Source: Levilactobacillus tujiorum (GTDB taxonomy: Bacteria > Bacillota > Bacilli > Lactobacillales > Lactobacillaceae). From it: a stretch of 64,000 nucleotides of DNA. The notes below the pieces were generated by a model. That model did no database searches, was not told the origin of the DNA, and was given only the letters and a program-made list of their open reading frames with translations. Below, piece by piece: positions 7,224-16,135 of this stretch (positions within the stretch are counted from its first letter, which is position 1; every line of letters starts with the position of its first letter). The position numbers and the translations under genes are program-made. The DNA is taken from contig NZ_JAAXLK010000002.1 in NCBI RefSeq assembly GCF_012641185.1, positions 1 through 64,000 of the forward strand. The letters run 5' to 3'.

Positions 7224-8159
7224 TTATTCCACGTCGTTTTTAATCTCGTTGATCCGGTTAAACAGGATACCATCCCGTAACCCGGCGTTAGAGAACGTGA
7301 TCTGTTGTGAATCTAGTAGGCGCATCAACAAGGTGACGGGGATTAACCCGCCGATGATGATGTCGGCACGGTCCTTGGAAAGACCAGGGACTTTCTTTCT
7401 ACCAGCCAGATCGAGGCCTAACAATTGGATTAACGTGCTGTAGACGTCTTCGGCGGAAAGCTTATACCCGTGGACGTCCTCGAAGTTCAGGAAATTCTTC
7501 TTGCGCCGATTAATCTTAGCCAGCGTTCGGTTCGCACCGCCGAGGCCAATGATGGGTAAGTTAGTAGCCTCACGGAGCCACCAGACATCGTTGAAGACAC
7601 TGTTGACGAACGTCATGGCTTCAAATAACGAGTCAGCCTTGACCACGTCATTTTCCAAGTAACTCTGTGAGAGCGTGACGGACCCCAAAGGAATTGAGAC
7701 CACCTGCTTCATCTGTCGATTCTGAACAAGAATCAGTTCGGATGAGGCACCACCAGTGTCGACGAGCAGGCCGTTAACGATGGGCAGCGTATTGATGACG
7801 CCGAGGTAATCGTAACGGGCCTCAGTCGCACCGGAAATAACGTTGAAGGATAAGCCGAGTTTATCCTTCACCAGCTTGAGAAATTGCTTCTGATTGCTGG
7901 CTTGTCGAACAGCGGCAGTCGCGACCGCTTGAATGTCGGGATTGTCGAGTTGACTGTAAATCTTTTTGAACTCGCCCAGTGCGGTGAGCGTCCGGTCGAT
8001 GGATTCGGGCTGTAGGATGTGTTCGTCACCCATATTTTCCGAAAGACGCACGTAACGCTTAACTTGCTCGACAGTTTTATGGTTACCAGCGCCATCAATT
8101 TCGCTGATGGTCATACGCACTGAGTTAGAACCTAAGTCAATGACGACTAAATTTTCCAT
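7224..8159 (-). CDS. ppx: Ppx/GppA-family exopolyphosphatase
   Basis: 311 aa. The ASKHA-fold phosphatase domain is evident: phosphate-1 loop VVIDLGSNSVRM at the N-terminus, ATAAVRQASN, DTGGASSELI (phosphate-2 motif) and GLGGANRT. It lacks the C-terminal HD domain of long GppA enzymes and is a short Ppx. The family releases terminal phosphate from polyphosphate or pppGpp. Its ATG overlaps the ppk stop (TAATG), so it is co-translated with the kinase and would run the reverse reaction on polyphosphate made by it. Last gene of the operon. Confidence 0.9.
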   Translation of the reverse strand: MENLVVIDLGSNSVRMTISEIDGAGNHKTVEQVKRYVRLSENMGDEHILQPESIDRTLTALGEFKKIYSQLDNPDIQAVATAAVRQASNQKQFLKLVKDKLGLSFNVISGATEARYDYLGVINTLPIVNGLLVDTGGASSELILVQNRQMKQVVSIPLGSVTLSQSYLENDVVKADSLFEAMTFVNSVFNDVWWLREATNLPIIGLGGANRTLAKINRRKKNFLNFEDVHGYKLSAEDVYSTLIQLLGLDLAGRKKVPGLSKDRADIIIGGLIPVTLLMRLLDSQQITFSNAGLRDGILFNRINEIKNDVE

Positions 8160-10324
8160 TATTGAGGACTCCGATCAATAGGGGATTTTGGTTGATTCTT
8201 GGGACTGAGCATGGGTTTGAACTGGCGCGGGGCGTTGGCCATCTTGGGGGAATGGTCGTCACCGTGCTGATTCTTATTAGCTGCTTCCTGCATGAATGTT
8301 GACTGTGCATCGAGTGGATCGAGGCCCCGCCGATCTACGCGAGTATAGGTGCGGTCAGCCAGGAGCACCCGGGTTTTGACGTTATCATGCCAGAGAGTGG
8401 CGAAAATGTCAAAGACTCGCTGCCGCAAGTTGGCTTGCAGGATAGGGAAGAGCAACTCAACGCGGCGGTTCAAGTTCCGCGTCATCAGGTCGGCACTGGA
8501 CAAGTAGATGAGTGGATCGCCATCGTTGGCAAACCCGTAGATCCGGCTGTGTTCCAGGAAGCGCCCGACAATGGAGTGAACTTCAATATTTTCACTAATT
8601 CCGGTGATGCCCACGTTGAGACAGCAGATTCCGCGGACCAGTAGCTTAACGTGCACGCCGGCATGCGACGCCTCGTAAAGTTTGGCGATCATATCGGAAT
8701 CCGACAGGGAGTTCATCTTCATCTCGATCCAAGCGGGTTGCCCGGCTTTCGCGTTGGCAATTTCCTGGTCAATCTTGCTGACGATGAACTCGCGAATGCC
8801 ATCGGGGGACATGTGCAATTGATGGAAGTATGGCGGTTCGGAATAGCCAGAAAGCATGTTGAAAATGTTTGAGGCGTCAATCCCCATGTCCGTGTTGGTC
8901 GTCATTAGCCCCAGGTCGGTGTAGAAGTGAGCGGTCACGTCGTTATAGTTCCCGGTTCCCATGTGCATGTAGCGCCGAATACCATCGGGTTCCCGCCGGA
9001 CAACCAGGGCCAGCTTACAGTGGGTCTTCAGTCCAATCAATCCGTAGATAACGTGACAGCCCATTTTTTCCAGTTGTTGGGCCCAGTGTACGTTATTTTC
9101 TTCATCGAAACGCGCCTTAACTTCCACTAGAACCGTGACCTGCTTGCCATTTTGAGCGGCCGATCCCAAGTACTTAATGATGGGAGAGTTGGCTGAAACC
9201 CGGTAGAGGGTCATCTTGATCGCCAGCACTTCATCGTCGTAAGCCGCTTGGCGAATGAATTCGGTGACGGCGGAGAAGGAATCGAAGGGGTGATGGACCA
9301 GAACATCGTGATGGCGGATGGTCTTGAAGATATCGTCATCAGCCGTTACACCCGGCGTTGGGGCAGGGGTAAAGGCGGGATACTTCTGGTCGCCGTGATT
9401 GCTGATCTGTTTGGTCCACTTGCTCAGGAACGTGAGGTCAATGGGCCCGCCAATGCTGTAGACCGCGTAATCGGCGATCTTAATTGCCGTTGCCAGGCGC
9501 TTTTCAAGTGAGTCGGAAATGCCGGCTTCGACCTCCATTCGCACGGCGCCACCGTGTTCACGCCGTTTGAGCTGTTGTTCAACTTCCTTCAATAAGTCGG
9601 AAGTGTCCTCTTCGGCAACGTCGAGGTCCATGTCACGAATAACCCGATAATTGGCGGCCTCTTTGACTTCGTAGCCGATAAACAGGTTGCCGATGAAGGC
9701 CTTAATGATATCTTCTAGCAGGATGAAGTCATTGTCCGCGCCGGGGAGTCGCACGGTGCGAGGAAAAATGTCAGGCACCTGAACGGTGGCGAAACGCTTG
9801 TCTTTTTTATTGCCGTCCTTGAAGAGGCGCAGCGCGATGTTTAACGTGTTGTTGCCAATAAAGGGAAACGGACGAGAACTGTCGACGGCCATTGGCGTCA
9901 GTGCCGGCGAAATTTCATCGTTAAAGTACTTTTGAATGAACCGGAATTGTTGAGAGGACAGCTCGTTGACCAACTTCAAGTGGACATCTAAATTAGCCAA
10001 CAACGGCAACAGCATCCGATTTAGTGTGGAATATTGCTTGATCACTTGATCGTGGGCCTTAGCGTTCACGGCGAGCAGTTGATCTTCCGCCGTCATCCCC
10101 GACGCATCAGGATTAGGGTAGTTGACAGCGGCTAATTTGGACAGCGAGGCTACCCGTACCATGAAGAATTCGTCAACGTTACTTTGGGTGATGCCGAGAA
10201 ACCGCACGCGTTCGAGCAAAGGATTGGCCTTATCGCGGGCCTCTTCTAGGACGCGGTCGTTAAAGTCTAGCCAGCTGAGTTCTCGGTTGGTGTAATACTT
10301 AGGATCTTTATAATCAATGGTCAT
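8159..10324 (-). CDS. ppk: Polyphosphate kinase 1
   Basis: 721 aa, full length for Ppk1. It catalyses reversible transfer of ATP gamma-phosphate onto a polyphosphate chain. The N-terminal domain (YTNRELSWLDFNDRVLEEA), the phospholipase D-like catalytic part with the phosphohistidine motif LKTHCKLALV (about residue 440) and the second His motif FLEHSRIYGF (about residue 595) are intact. The gene lies between two Ppx/GppA homologues with overlaps at both ends. This is a polyphosphate synthesis/turnover operon, relevant to phosphate storage and stress tolerance in lactobacilli. Confidence 0.95.
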   Translation of the reverse strand: MTIDYKDPKYYTNRELSWLDFNDRVLEEARDKANPLLERVRFLGITQSNVDEFFMVRVASLSKLAAVNYPNPDASGMTAEDQLLAVNAKAHDQVIKQYSTLNRMLLPLLANLDVHLKLVNELSSQQFRFIQKYFNDEISPALTPMAVDSSRPFPFIGNNTLNIALRLFKDGNKKDKRFATVQVPDIFPRTVRLPGADNDFILLEDIIKAFIGNLFIGYEVKEAANYRVIRDMDLDVAEEDTSDLLKEVEQQLKRREHGGAVRMEVEAGISDSLEKRLATAIKIADYAVYSIGGPIDLTFLSKWTKQISNHGDQKYPAFTPAPTPGVTADDDIFKTIRHHDVLVHHPFDSFSAVTEFIRQAAYDDEVLAIKMTLYRVSANSPIIKYLGSAAQNGKQVTVLVEVKARFDEENNVHWAQQLEKMGCHVIYGLIGLKTHCKLALVVRREPDGIRRYMHMGTGNYNDVTAHFYTDLGLMTTNTDMGIDASNIFNMLSGYSEPPYFHQLHMSPDGIREFIVSKIDQEIANAKAGQPAWIEMKMNSLSDSDMIAKLYEASHAGVHVKLLVRGICCLNVGITGISENIEVHSIVGRFLEHSRIYGFANDGDPLIYLSSADLMTRNLNRRVELLFPILQANLRQRVFDIFATLWHDNVKTRVLLADRTYTRVDRRGLDPLDAQSTFMQEAANKNQHGDDHSPKMANAPRQFKPMLSPKNQPKSPIDRSPQ

Positions 10325-11859
10325 TTGTGAAGCCTCCTTTGTTTAAACACGGGTTGTAGCCCGAAGACATCGGTAAAGAATTGAGCCTTGTAATTGAATG
10401 CCCAGCGAATGAGCGACAGGTCGTCATCGCTGAACGCGGTGATGATCACCTTATTGGTCCGAACGGAAACGGAAATTCGTTGAATAGTTTGTTGGTGAGC
10501 ATCGTCTAAGGCATCGGCCAGGCGTAAGATGGCGGCTAATTTAGCCACGGTCAACCGCTTTTCAGTCGTGAGTTGGCGGAAGTGCGTGATATCCTCAGCC
10601 GGCGTACGAGTGCTATGGTACCGGGAAACGGCCGCAATGATCTGGGTTTCTTCCGCGGAGAGCCCCAACATTTCGGATTGTTTGAGGACATAGTCGGAGT
10701 GTAAATAGTGTTCATGCGTATCAATGAAGCCGCCAATGTCGTGTACGATGGCCGCAATCTGGAGAAGCAGCCGATCACGAGCCGATAGCCGATGCAGGGA
10801 CTTCAACTGGTCAAAGAGGTGTAGGGCAAAGTGCCGGACCAATTCCATGTGGTGGGGTTCGACCCGGTAACGTTGGGCGAGGTCGTTGGCTGAAGCGAGA
10901 ATCTGATTTTCAAAATGATACTTATGATTTCCCGCGGCAATCTCCTGGTTAGTGGTGAGACCGTCCAGAACGTTGAGATTGACTAGGTGAAGTTTGTCGG
11001 CGTGGACAACGGTCAATAGTTTTTGAATCAGAAGGACTTCGGGCAAAACGAGTTCGACGTTTTCTTCCGTTAGGTGCAGTCGTTCCATTAAATACTGATC
11101 GGAGGCGCCGATGACTTCACGACTAAAGTCATTGAATTGCTTGAGTGGTAAGGTATAGCTAATCTCATCCTTAGGAATAAAGTAGTTATTTAGTGGTGCA
11201 GCACCGATCAAAATGACGTGATTGTTTGCGGTCTGGAGTTGTTCAGGTAAGAAGCGATAGAAATCGTCGACTTTACTGTTAATGTAATCGTCCAAAACGT
11301 CAACCGGATTAGGTGCCGTGGCCCGCAGACTTTGGAGGACTTCCTTGATCCGAACCGGGCCTAATTTCATATTGTGGGATGCAACGAGATTATCGTGGGC
11401 AAAGAAGGAGAGAGTTGCACTCCCTGAATTGAGCCCAATAATTGCCGCGTGCTTTTTTACCAAGTGGTGATAGCCGTCGAATTTCAACGCGATCGCCTCG
11501 TTACGAACGAAGGATTCTTCGCCCAGCGAAAGCCACTTGATACTCAGTCCCGTGCGCACAAAGAGTTGATCGCGAATGAATTCGGCGTTGGGCGCCGTGG
11601 AGAGGGCTTGTGACCCCCAGAGTTGGTACTGGGTCACGCCGTAATCTTTGATGATTTGTAGAAATCCTCGCAAAGCTTCGGCAGCTTCGGCGACGGTTTC
11701 AAAATTAATTTCCTCATGGTTGTAAATATTTTCCCCGATGGCGACGGTGGATTTGACCCGTTCGGCTTGAGCGCCGGTTTTGAGGTTCACAATTGACAGT
11801 TCCATACTGGAAACATTCACGAGCATTGCGCCAAAATAATTATCAGCCATAAACGTCAT
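10321..11859 (-). CDS. Long Ppx/GppA phosphatase with HD domain
   Basis: 512 aa. Residues about 1-300 carry a diverged ASKHA phosphatase fold; the usual strict DxGSNS loop is degenerate (LVNVSSMELSIVNL) and the phosphate-2 region reads GLNSGSATLSFF. Residues about 320-500 are an HD-type hydrolase with AAIVHDIGGFIDTHEHYLHSDYVL. This is the architecture of GppA/Ppx2 enzymes acting on polyphosphate or pppGpp, but the altered N-terminal loop suggests changed or regulatory activity. It is the promoter-proximal gene; its stop overlaps the ppk start (ATGA). The start is ambiguous: the ATG at 11859 and the ATG at 11850 are both possible. Confidence 0.85.
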   Translation of the reverse strand: MTFMADNYFGAMLVNVSSMELSIVNLKTGAQAERVKSTVAIGENIYNHEEINFETVAEAAEALRGFLQIIKDYGVTQYQLWGSQALSTAPNAEFIRDQLFVRTGLSIKWLSLGEESFVRNEAIALKFDGYHHLVKKHAAIIGLNSGSATLSFFAHDNLVASHNMKLGPVRIKEVLQSLRATAPNPVDVLDDYINSKVDDFYRFLPEQLQTANNHVILIGAAPLNNYFIPKDEISYTLPLKQFNDFSREVIGASDQYLMERLHLTEENVELVLPEVLLIQKLLTVVHADKLHLVNLNVLDGLTTNQEIAAGNHKYHFENQILASANDLAQRYRVEPHHMELVRHFALHLFDQLKSLHRLSARDRLLLQIAAIVHDIGGFIDTHEHYLHSDYVLKQSEMLGLSAEETQIIAAVSRYHSTRTPAEDITHFRQLTTEKRLTVAKLAAILRLADALDDAHQQTIQRISVSVRTNKVIITAFSDDDLSLIRWAFNYKAQFFTDVFGLQPVFKQRRLHK

Positions 11860-11957
11860 CTACTTTCTATTGGAATCTAAGGGTTTAAAAGAACAAAATT
11901 CATTGTCAAAGTTTGAGTAGTCAGGATAACCGACTGAAAAGTAGCCTAAGCCATTCA

Positions 11958-12133
11958 CCTGCGGCTGGCAGAGATTCCGCCTGCTGTGGGGACCGCTTAC
12001 GGCCTGAGAGGCGGTCCTCCAGCTCGGTTTGAAACCTGACCAGAACCGTCAGTTTCCAAACGCGTCCCACGCTGTAAGCCGAGAATCGGCTAACACCGTC
12101 GACACAGCTGGCTCCATCTCTGCCCTCCTCCGG
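11958..12133 (-). repeat. Dispersed structured element B, copy B2
   Basis: Minus-strand copy of block B, closely similar to B1. It has the outer GGCAGAG/CTCTGCC pairing, the AGCCGA/TCGGCT hairpin (one loop base differs) and the GTTTGGAAACTGAC/GTCAGGTTTCAAAC arm. It lies upstream of the polyphosphate operon, downstream of A2 in element orientation. Confidence 0.85.
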
Positions 12134-12211
12134 TTAAGCTAGTCTTTGCCCAGCAAATTGGTTGAAAAACGATGTGTTCGTATTCAACCAAAGATAATTG
12201 GCGACCTCAGT

Positions 12212-12406
12212 GTAGCCGTGAGTGAGTCAAATTTGAGCTCAGCAGTGGGATTTACCAAGTGATTTTCTTGGTAAATGGCGCCTTTGAGACGTGTTTTTTC
12301 GGCTCAAAGCGAGGTTCGAGACCGCTCTATGGCTCGAGCCGTCCTCCTCACAGCGTTCCAGCTCAAAGCTTGACGAACGGTAAGGCGGCAGTCTGATCCA
12401 TGTTGC
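12212..12406 (-). repeat. Dispersed structured element A, copy A2
   Basis: Minus-strand copy of block A. Flank GCAACATGGATCAGACTGCC; P2 GGCTCGAG/CTCGAACC around loop CCATAGAGCGGT; P3 CTTTGAG/CTCAAAG; P4 ATTTACCAAG/CTTGGTAAAT with loop AAAATCA; 3' end CTCACGGCTAC. The spacer to B2 is 78 bp. Confidence 0.85.
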
Positions 12407-12566
12407 TTACTCTTTAATTACCAGAGCGCGAAACGCCGCGCATAGAATGGTTTTTCTTTCAACCGTTAGTTAAAAACTAATTGCTACAGGAAACTCGGAC
12501 ATTTGGAACGATTAACGGTAGTTGCCGTCAAGTTGGAGGCTGATAGTTGGTGAGCACGGATTAAGG

Positions 12567-13388
12567 TCAATCAGTGAAGACTTGATTATCCATGATCACC
12601 TTTTCTAGATGTTTCTCAGTGCGTTGATTCTCAGGCGGTAAGGCCATGTAGTCGCCATACATTTTAGTTAAAATGCTACTGTACATCTTAGGGACTTGGA
12701 CGGTCAGATGCTCAAATGGCATGGGGGTTAGGTCGGATACTTCCGCAACGGTAAAGACTTCTTTGTTGTAACTATACTGAGAGGCCAAATTTTTGACCTG
12801 CAGTAGACTGGTATCCGCCTGATAAGTCGTCATCAGTGCCTGCCGCTCAGCCTTCAGCGCCTGAACATCAGCGAGTTGTTCTGGCGACAAGGGACTCTGC
12901 AACTTTCGCAGGGGATTGTCGACGAGGTGATACCGCAGTTGGAAAAGAATCCGCGTGTTAAGCAGTTGAAATTTAGTCATCTGCTCACGCTGCAAGGTGG
13001 TATCTAGCGGGATGCGATCTAACGGAAAAATATCGATGAAAATCCCTTTACGGGCGGCGTTGACGTTATTTTTCTCTTCAATATACGTATTGCGATCAAG
13101 GAGCTTGGCGTAACTCAACGCGTAGTTGTCATCGCTTGCGGGCGTCTGTAAGAAGTAGTGGGTGTCGGCCAGGTACGCGGGAGCAGCTGCTAGCAGTCGC
13201 TCGTAGTCGGCACGGAGTAGGCCCACATCGACGTCATCGTCCCAAGGGATGAAGCCTTGATGACGGATCGTCCCTAGTAATGAACCGCCCATCATAAAAT
13301 AGGGAAGTTTGAGCTCGTCGCACATGGCGATGAACTGAGCTAAATTACCAAGCTCAACTTGGTGAATACGATCGATTAAGCGCGTCAT
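12567..13388 (-). CDS. LicD-family phosphotransferase
   Basis: 273 aa. The nucleotidyltransferase-like LicD/fukutin core is clear: MMGGSLLGTIRHQGFIPWDDDVDVGL near the N-terminus, with the DDDVD metal-binding acidic run, and GIFIDIFPLDRIP about 90 residues later. LicD proteins transfer phosphocholine or related phospho-groups from nucleotide donors to teichoic acids or surface polysaccharides. There is no membrane segment. The start is the ATG at 13388, with AAAGGA ahead of it; an upstream ATG in frame lacks a good ribosome site. The donor and acceptor cannot be inferred, as no choline genes are nearby. Confidence 0.85.
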   Translation of the reverse strand: MTRLIDRIHQVELGNLAQFIAMCDELKLPYFMMGGSLLGTIRHQGFIPWDDDVDVGLLRADYERLLAAAPAYLADTHYFLQTPASDDNYALSYAKLLDRNTYIEEKNNVNAARKGIFIDIFPLDRIPLDTTLQREQMTKFQLLNTRILFQLRYHLVDNPLRKLQSPLSPEQLADVQALKAERQALMTTYQADTSLLQVKNLASQYSYNKEVFTVAEVSDLTPMPFEHLTVQVPKMYSSILTKMYGDYMALPPENQRTEKHLEKVIMDNQVFTD

Positions 13389-13459
13389 AAAAGGGTCCTT
13401 TCTGATTATAAAATGATGGTTGAGTTGGCTTTTCGGCAAGCCAATCTACCGGTACCCGC

Positions 13460-14017
13460 TCATTGCAGGTTGTAATGACTGGTATGAATAAGCTGACCGT
13501 GGGTATCTTTAAAAGTCACGGTAATGGGGTCAAGGTTCTTAGGCTCAAAAGTGGCCAACCCTGTGACCGTTTTACCAGCTTTGACCGGCATGACGGTGTT
13601 ATTGAGTAAATCATTATCCTTAGTTTGATCAGTTGTAAACGCAAGATTACCCGTCCCCAAGGATTTATTATCTTGTTTGGCACTCACCGAACTTTCCCAC
13701 AGGTCGCTAGGCACGATGGCCTTACTTTGTTGGTTAGTTACGGTATAATAGATAACGAATAAATTTCGATTGGCCGTGGCACTAGCCGTGAGCTTGGTGC
13801 CGGTTAGCTTGTAGCTGACGTGGTCAATCGTAAATTGTGAGTTAGCAAACGTTGCCGTTTTGGCCAGCGTACGGCTACTAGAATGGCTGCTAGAGCTGAG
13901 ACTTTTAGCCGATTGACTGGTCCGCTGGTGACGCGTGGCTTGATGAGTCCGTGCGCCACACCCAGTGAGTAACAATAATAAGCTTAAAACGGTTCCAATT
14001 TTCAATGTTTGTTGCAT
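13460..14017 (-). CDS. Putative lipoprotein, DUF5067/DUF4352-like
   Basis: 185 aa. The lipobox LTGC (Cys at residue 21) predicts diacylglyceryl anchoring. It is followed by a Ser/Arg-rich linker (about 22-50) and a beta-sandwich-like domain (about 55-185) with FVIYYTVTNQQSKAIVPSDLW and FEPKNLDPITVTF. This resembles the DUF5067/DUF4352 immunoglobulin-like domains common in lactobacillar lipoproteins, whose function is unknown. It is divergent from the MarR gene at 14160. Confidence 0.75.
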   Translation of the reverse strand: MQQTLKIGTVLSLLLLLTGCGARTHQATRHQRTSQSAKSLSSSSHSSSRTLAKTATFANSQFTIDHVSYKLTGTKLTASATANRNLFVIYYTVTNQQSKAIVPSDLWESSVSAKQDNKSLGTGNLAFTTDQTKDNDLLNNTVMPVKAGKTVTGLATFEPKNLDPITVTFKDTHGQLIHTSHYNLQ

Positions 14018-14159
14018 CTTTCTTCCCCCCCAATGCTACCTCTTTATTTTAGCATAGGTTGGTCCAGACCACCTGCTAATTTGGATGAAAAAAACTGGTA
14101 TTTGTTGGGCGTAAATGCTAAGATAAAAATCGTATTTTGAGAAATGTAGGTGGGTAATC

Positions 14160-14603
14160 ATGGCTGAGCAAGAGCAGTCTTTACTGGACGCTTTTATTGA
14201 CGTCTACATGAGTTCACTCAAGTATTTGGATGAGTTTGTTTCAGAACCGGCAAAAGAGTTCCATCTGTCTTTTGAACAGTACTTGATCTTGCGCGACGTG
14301 ACGCGTAATCATGACGTGACGTTGATGGATATTGCGAGTAAACGGCAGGTCACGCGTAGTGCCATTTCACGGCAAATCAAGGTGTTGCTGAAACAAGGCT
14401 ATTTGCGGCAACAACCGGATGAAAACGATCGTCGTCGGCTGTATTTGCTTGCGACCGATGCTGGCAAACGCGCTGAGCGGGTAATTCGCCAACGGATCAA
14501 CCAACGGTTCCAGGGTTGGGTGGACGTTTACGGTAACGATCGGGCCCGAGATATCTTGGAATTCATTCAAGACTTTAGTCAGGTTACCCGCATGAAAAAG
14601 TAG
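14160..14603 (+). CDS. MarR-family transcriptional regulator
   Basis: 147 aa. It has a winged helix-turn-helix with MDIASKRQVTRSAISRQIKVLLKQGYL (recognition helix, about residues 62-88) and wing DENDRRRLYLLATDAGKR, flanked by dimerisation helices. MarR proteins typically repress adjacent stress or efflux genes and respond to small phenolics or oxidants. The gene is divergent from a lipoprotein gene and followed by a small basic ORF, so its target may be local. A short leader GTAGGTGGGTAATC supplies the ribosome site. Confidence 0.85.
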   Translation: MAEQEQSLLDAFIDVYMSSLKYLDEFVSEPAKEFHLSFEQYLILRDVTRNHDVTLMDIASKRQVTRSAISRQIKVLLKQGYLRQQPDENDRRRLYLLATDAGKRAERVIRQRINQRFQGWVDVYGNDRARDILEFIQDFSQVTRMKK

Positions 14604-14661
14604 TGAATGGCTACTGAGAGCCCCTCTCACGTGGAGTGGGGATAAAAGGAGATTGAAGTCA

Positions 14662-14838
14662 ATGAGCAAAAAGCGCATGAGTGACGAAGAGGCCAAGCGC
14701 TGGCGCAAGATTGTCTTCATGGATGATGACCACGATGACAAGCGGTCGCCACGATCCACCCGTTCTTACGTTTACGGAGAGCGCACCGAACGTAAGTCTT
14801 GGTGGCATCGACTAAAGGGACGGTTGACCCGTCGCTAA
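14662..14838 (+). CDS. Small highly basic hypothetical protein, 58 aa
   Basis: The ATG at 14662 lies 10 bp after AAAAGGAG, so it is preferred over a TTG at 14653 that sits too close. The product is strongly charged (MSKKRMSDEEAKRWRK at the start, WWHRLKGRLTRR at the end), with Asp/His-rich centre MDDDHDDKRS. There is no membrane helix. It may be a nucleic-acid or membrane-surface-associated peptide. It probably forms a two-gene unit with the MarR gene, closed by the terminator at 14845-14893. Confidence 0.6.
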   Translation: MSKKRMSDEEAKRWRKIVFMDDDHDDKRSPRSTRSYVYGERTERKSWWHRLKGRLTRR

Positions 14839-14844
14839 TATAAG

Positions 14845-14893
14845 AAGGACCACACAACCTGAACCTTGCGTCCGGGAGTGTGGCCCTTTTTGG
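14845..14893. terminator. Bidirectional terminator between small ORF and osmC-like gene
   Basis: AAGGACCACAC (14845-14855) pairs with GTGTGGCCCTT (14878-14888) and is followed by T5GGTTT. It can serve both convergent genes. Confidence 0.75.
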
Positions 14894-14894
14894 T

Positions 14895-15344
14895 TTAACG
14901 CTCGACTGGCGTTGTAGGCGAAAACTCGGTGACTAGTTTGACGACCACGTTATCGCTATTTCCTATTAATTTGGCAACGGGGCAACGCCGTTCAGCGAGG
15001 TCAACCATCGCCGCGGCGGACTCCCGATCAACGCCTGGAATTTTAACTTCCGCGGTTAGGTAGAACTGAAATCCCCGGGTATCGCGGGCCATCTCGACAA
15101 TTGTATGGACTTGCGAGGTGTGTGGCAGGTCGCGGCGGACTTCAATAGCTTCTAAGGTGGCGTTGAGACACGTACTGAGTGCCAGGCCGATAAATTGCTC
15201 GGGATTGGCTCCCGGAGCATCGTTGAGGGGATGGCTGGTCAAAACATCCAAGCCATCAGGAATAAAGGAATGACTTTCTAAACCGCCGTCGTTAACGGCA
15301 ACGGTTCGGTAAAGTGGTGGGAACTTTTCGCGGTTAATTGCCAC
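14895..15344 (-). CDS. OsmC/Ohr-family peroxidase-like protein
   Basis: 149 aa, OsmC fold. The two redox cysteines expected of thiol-dependent peroxidases are present, in LALSTCLNA (about residue 59) and AERRCPVAKL (about residue 120), with a conserved Glu/Arg network (EAIEVRRD). The family reduces organic hydroperoxides. It is convergent with the MarR unit, and MarR/OhrR-type regulators often control ohr genes. Control here is only suggested by proximity. Confidence 0.85.
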   Translation of the reverse strand: MAINREKFPPLYRTVAVNDGGLESHSFIPDGLDVLTSHPLNDAPGANPEQFIGLALSTCLNATLEAIEVRRDLPHTSQVHTIVEMARDTRGFQFYLTAEVKIPGVDRESAAAMVDLAERRCPVAKLIGNSDNVVVKLVTEFSPTTPVER

Positions 15345-15736
15345 GGATAGACACCTTCTTTCATAAGCTTCAACAACTTAAGATTACGCTGTTTTACGGG
15401 AAAAAACAATGGTAAGGCAACAAATTGGAAAGGCTTTCTTTTTGGGGTAAACCACTGACCGTTGATATATTAAATCATTGCGATAAGATAAGACCTGACA
15501 AGCGAACAACCGCTTGCACAAAGTACCTATACCAATTTGTGAAAATATCAGTATTACTTAACTGGTGTGGGCCCTCACTATTCGTTAAAACCCGCAATTA
15601 GTATGGTAAATTACTGAATATTGCCTGTGTAAAAGTTTTGTAATAAATTTCAATAAAGACTAGACCGCTTGCACAAAGATGCTATAATGGAGTCAACAGG
15701 CAGTAGAACACTGGCGCTATGTTTGGGGGAAGCCAT
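15345..15736. other. Intergenic region with duplicated promoter-like element
   Basis: AT-rich, no ORF of note. It carries the 15-mer ACCGCTTGCACAAAG twice (15509-15523 and 15664-15678). Each copy is followed after exactly three bases by CTATA (CTATACC and CTATAAT). The second sits 50-70 bp before the 59-aa gene. The usual -35 hexamer is absent at the standard distance from TATAAT (15683-15688), so the repeated element may be an activator or alternative-sigma recognition site. Confidence 0.5.
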
Positions 15737-15916
15737 ATGTTAACAGAAGAGCTGTTGAATGAACGTAAGAAGTTTCAGATGATGACGTGGCGGGCGCAAA
15801 AGCATGGTGCGCAAATTATTGAGCGCGAAACCATGCAGCAGTTTACGGCAGCAATTGCCCAACAGGAGGCAATTGTGGCGGCCGCCAATCGGCGAGAAGT
15901 AACACCGGTTGGTTAG
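15737..15916 (+). CDS. Small hypothetical protein, 59 aa
   Basis: The ATG at 15737 follows GGGGGAAG. The product (MLTEELLNERKKFQ onward) is a helical, Gln/Ala-rich soluble peptide with a probable coiled-coil segment (MQQFTAAIAQQEAIVAAA). No known domain. The duplicated promoter-like element upstream argues that it is expressed. Confidence 0.55.
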   Translation: MLTEELLNERKKFQMMTWRAQKHGAQIIERETMQQFTAAIAQQEAIVAAANRREVTPVG

Positions 15917-16007
15917 TCTACCGGGGATATTGATTCCCGATTGGGGTAAACGTTACGGGTTAAATGATGTCCTATGGTACGCTATGCGCAAGTAGATAGG
16001 GGGCAGC

Positions 16008-16127
16008 ATGATGAAGCATCCAGTAATGTATTATGTCTATTATGCAGGCGGTTGGTTGTTTGTCGGAACGATGGGCGTGGTGATTTATCACATGCTTGTA
16101 TTGTGGGTGATTGCCAGTCATATCTAA
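16008..16127 (+). CDS. 39-aa single-span membrane peptide
   Basis: ATG 16008 (or the adjacent ATG 16011), preceded by AGGGGGCAGC at a correct distance, and TAA at 16125-16127. The peptide begins MMKHPVMYYVYYAGG. It continues as an almost unbroken hydrophobic helix rich in Val, Leu, Met and Trp, ending IASHI. A stem-loop at 16136-16178 follows directly. It could be a small membrane regulator or a type I toxin-like peptide; no antitoxin RNA is evident. Confidence 0.5.
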   Translation: MMKHPVMYYVYYAGGWLFVGTMGVVIYHMLVLWVIASHI

Positions 16128-16135
16128 AATAAACG

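Noticed and set aside
6943-7443. A 166-codon open frame across element B1 and the ppx 3' end
   Set aside because: It crosses a structured repeat and an oppositely oriented real gene and has no protein-like conservation; other frames in A/B copies (17486-17752, 25760-25975, 49415-49756, 55942-56331) were rejected for the same reason.
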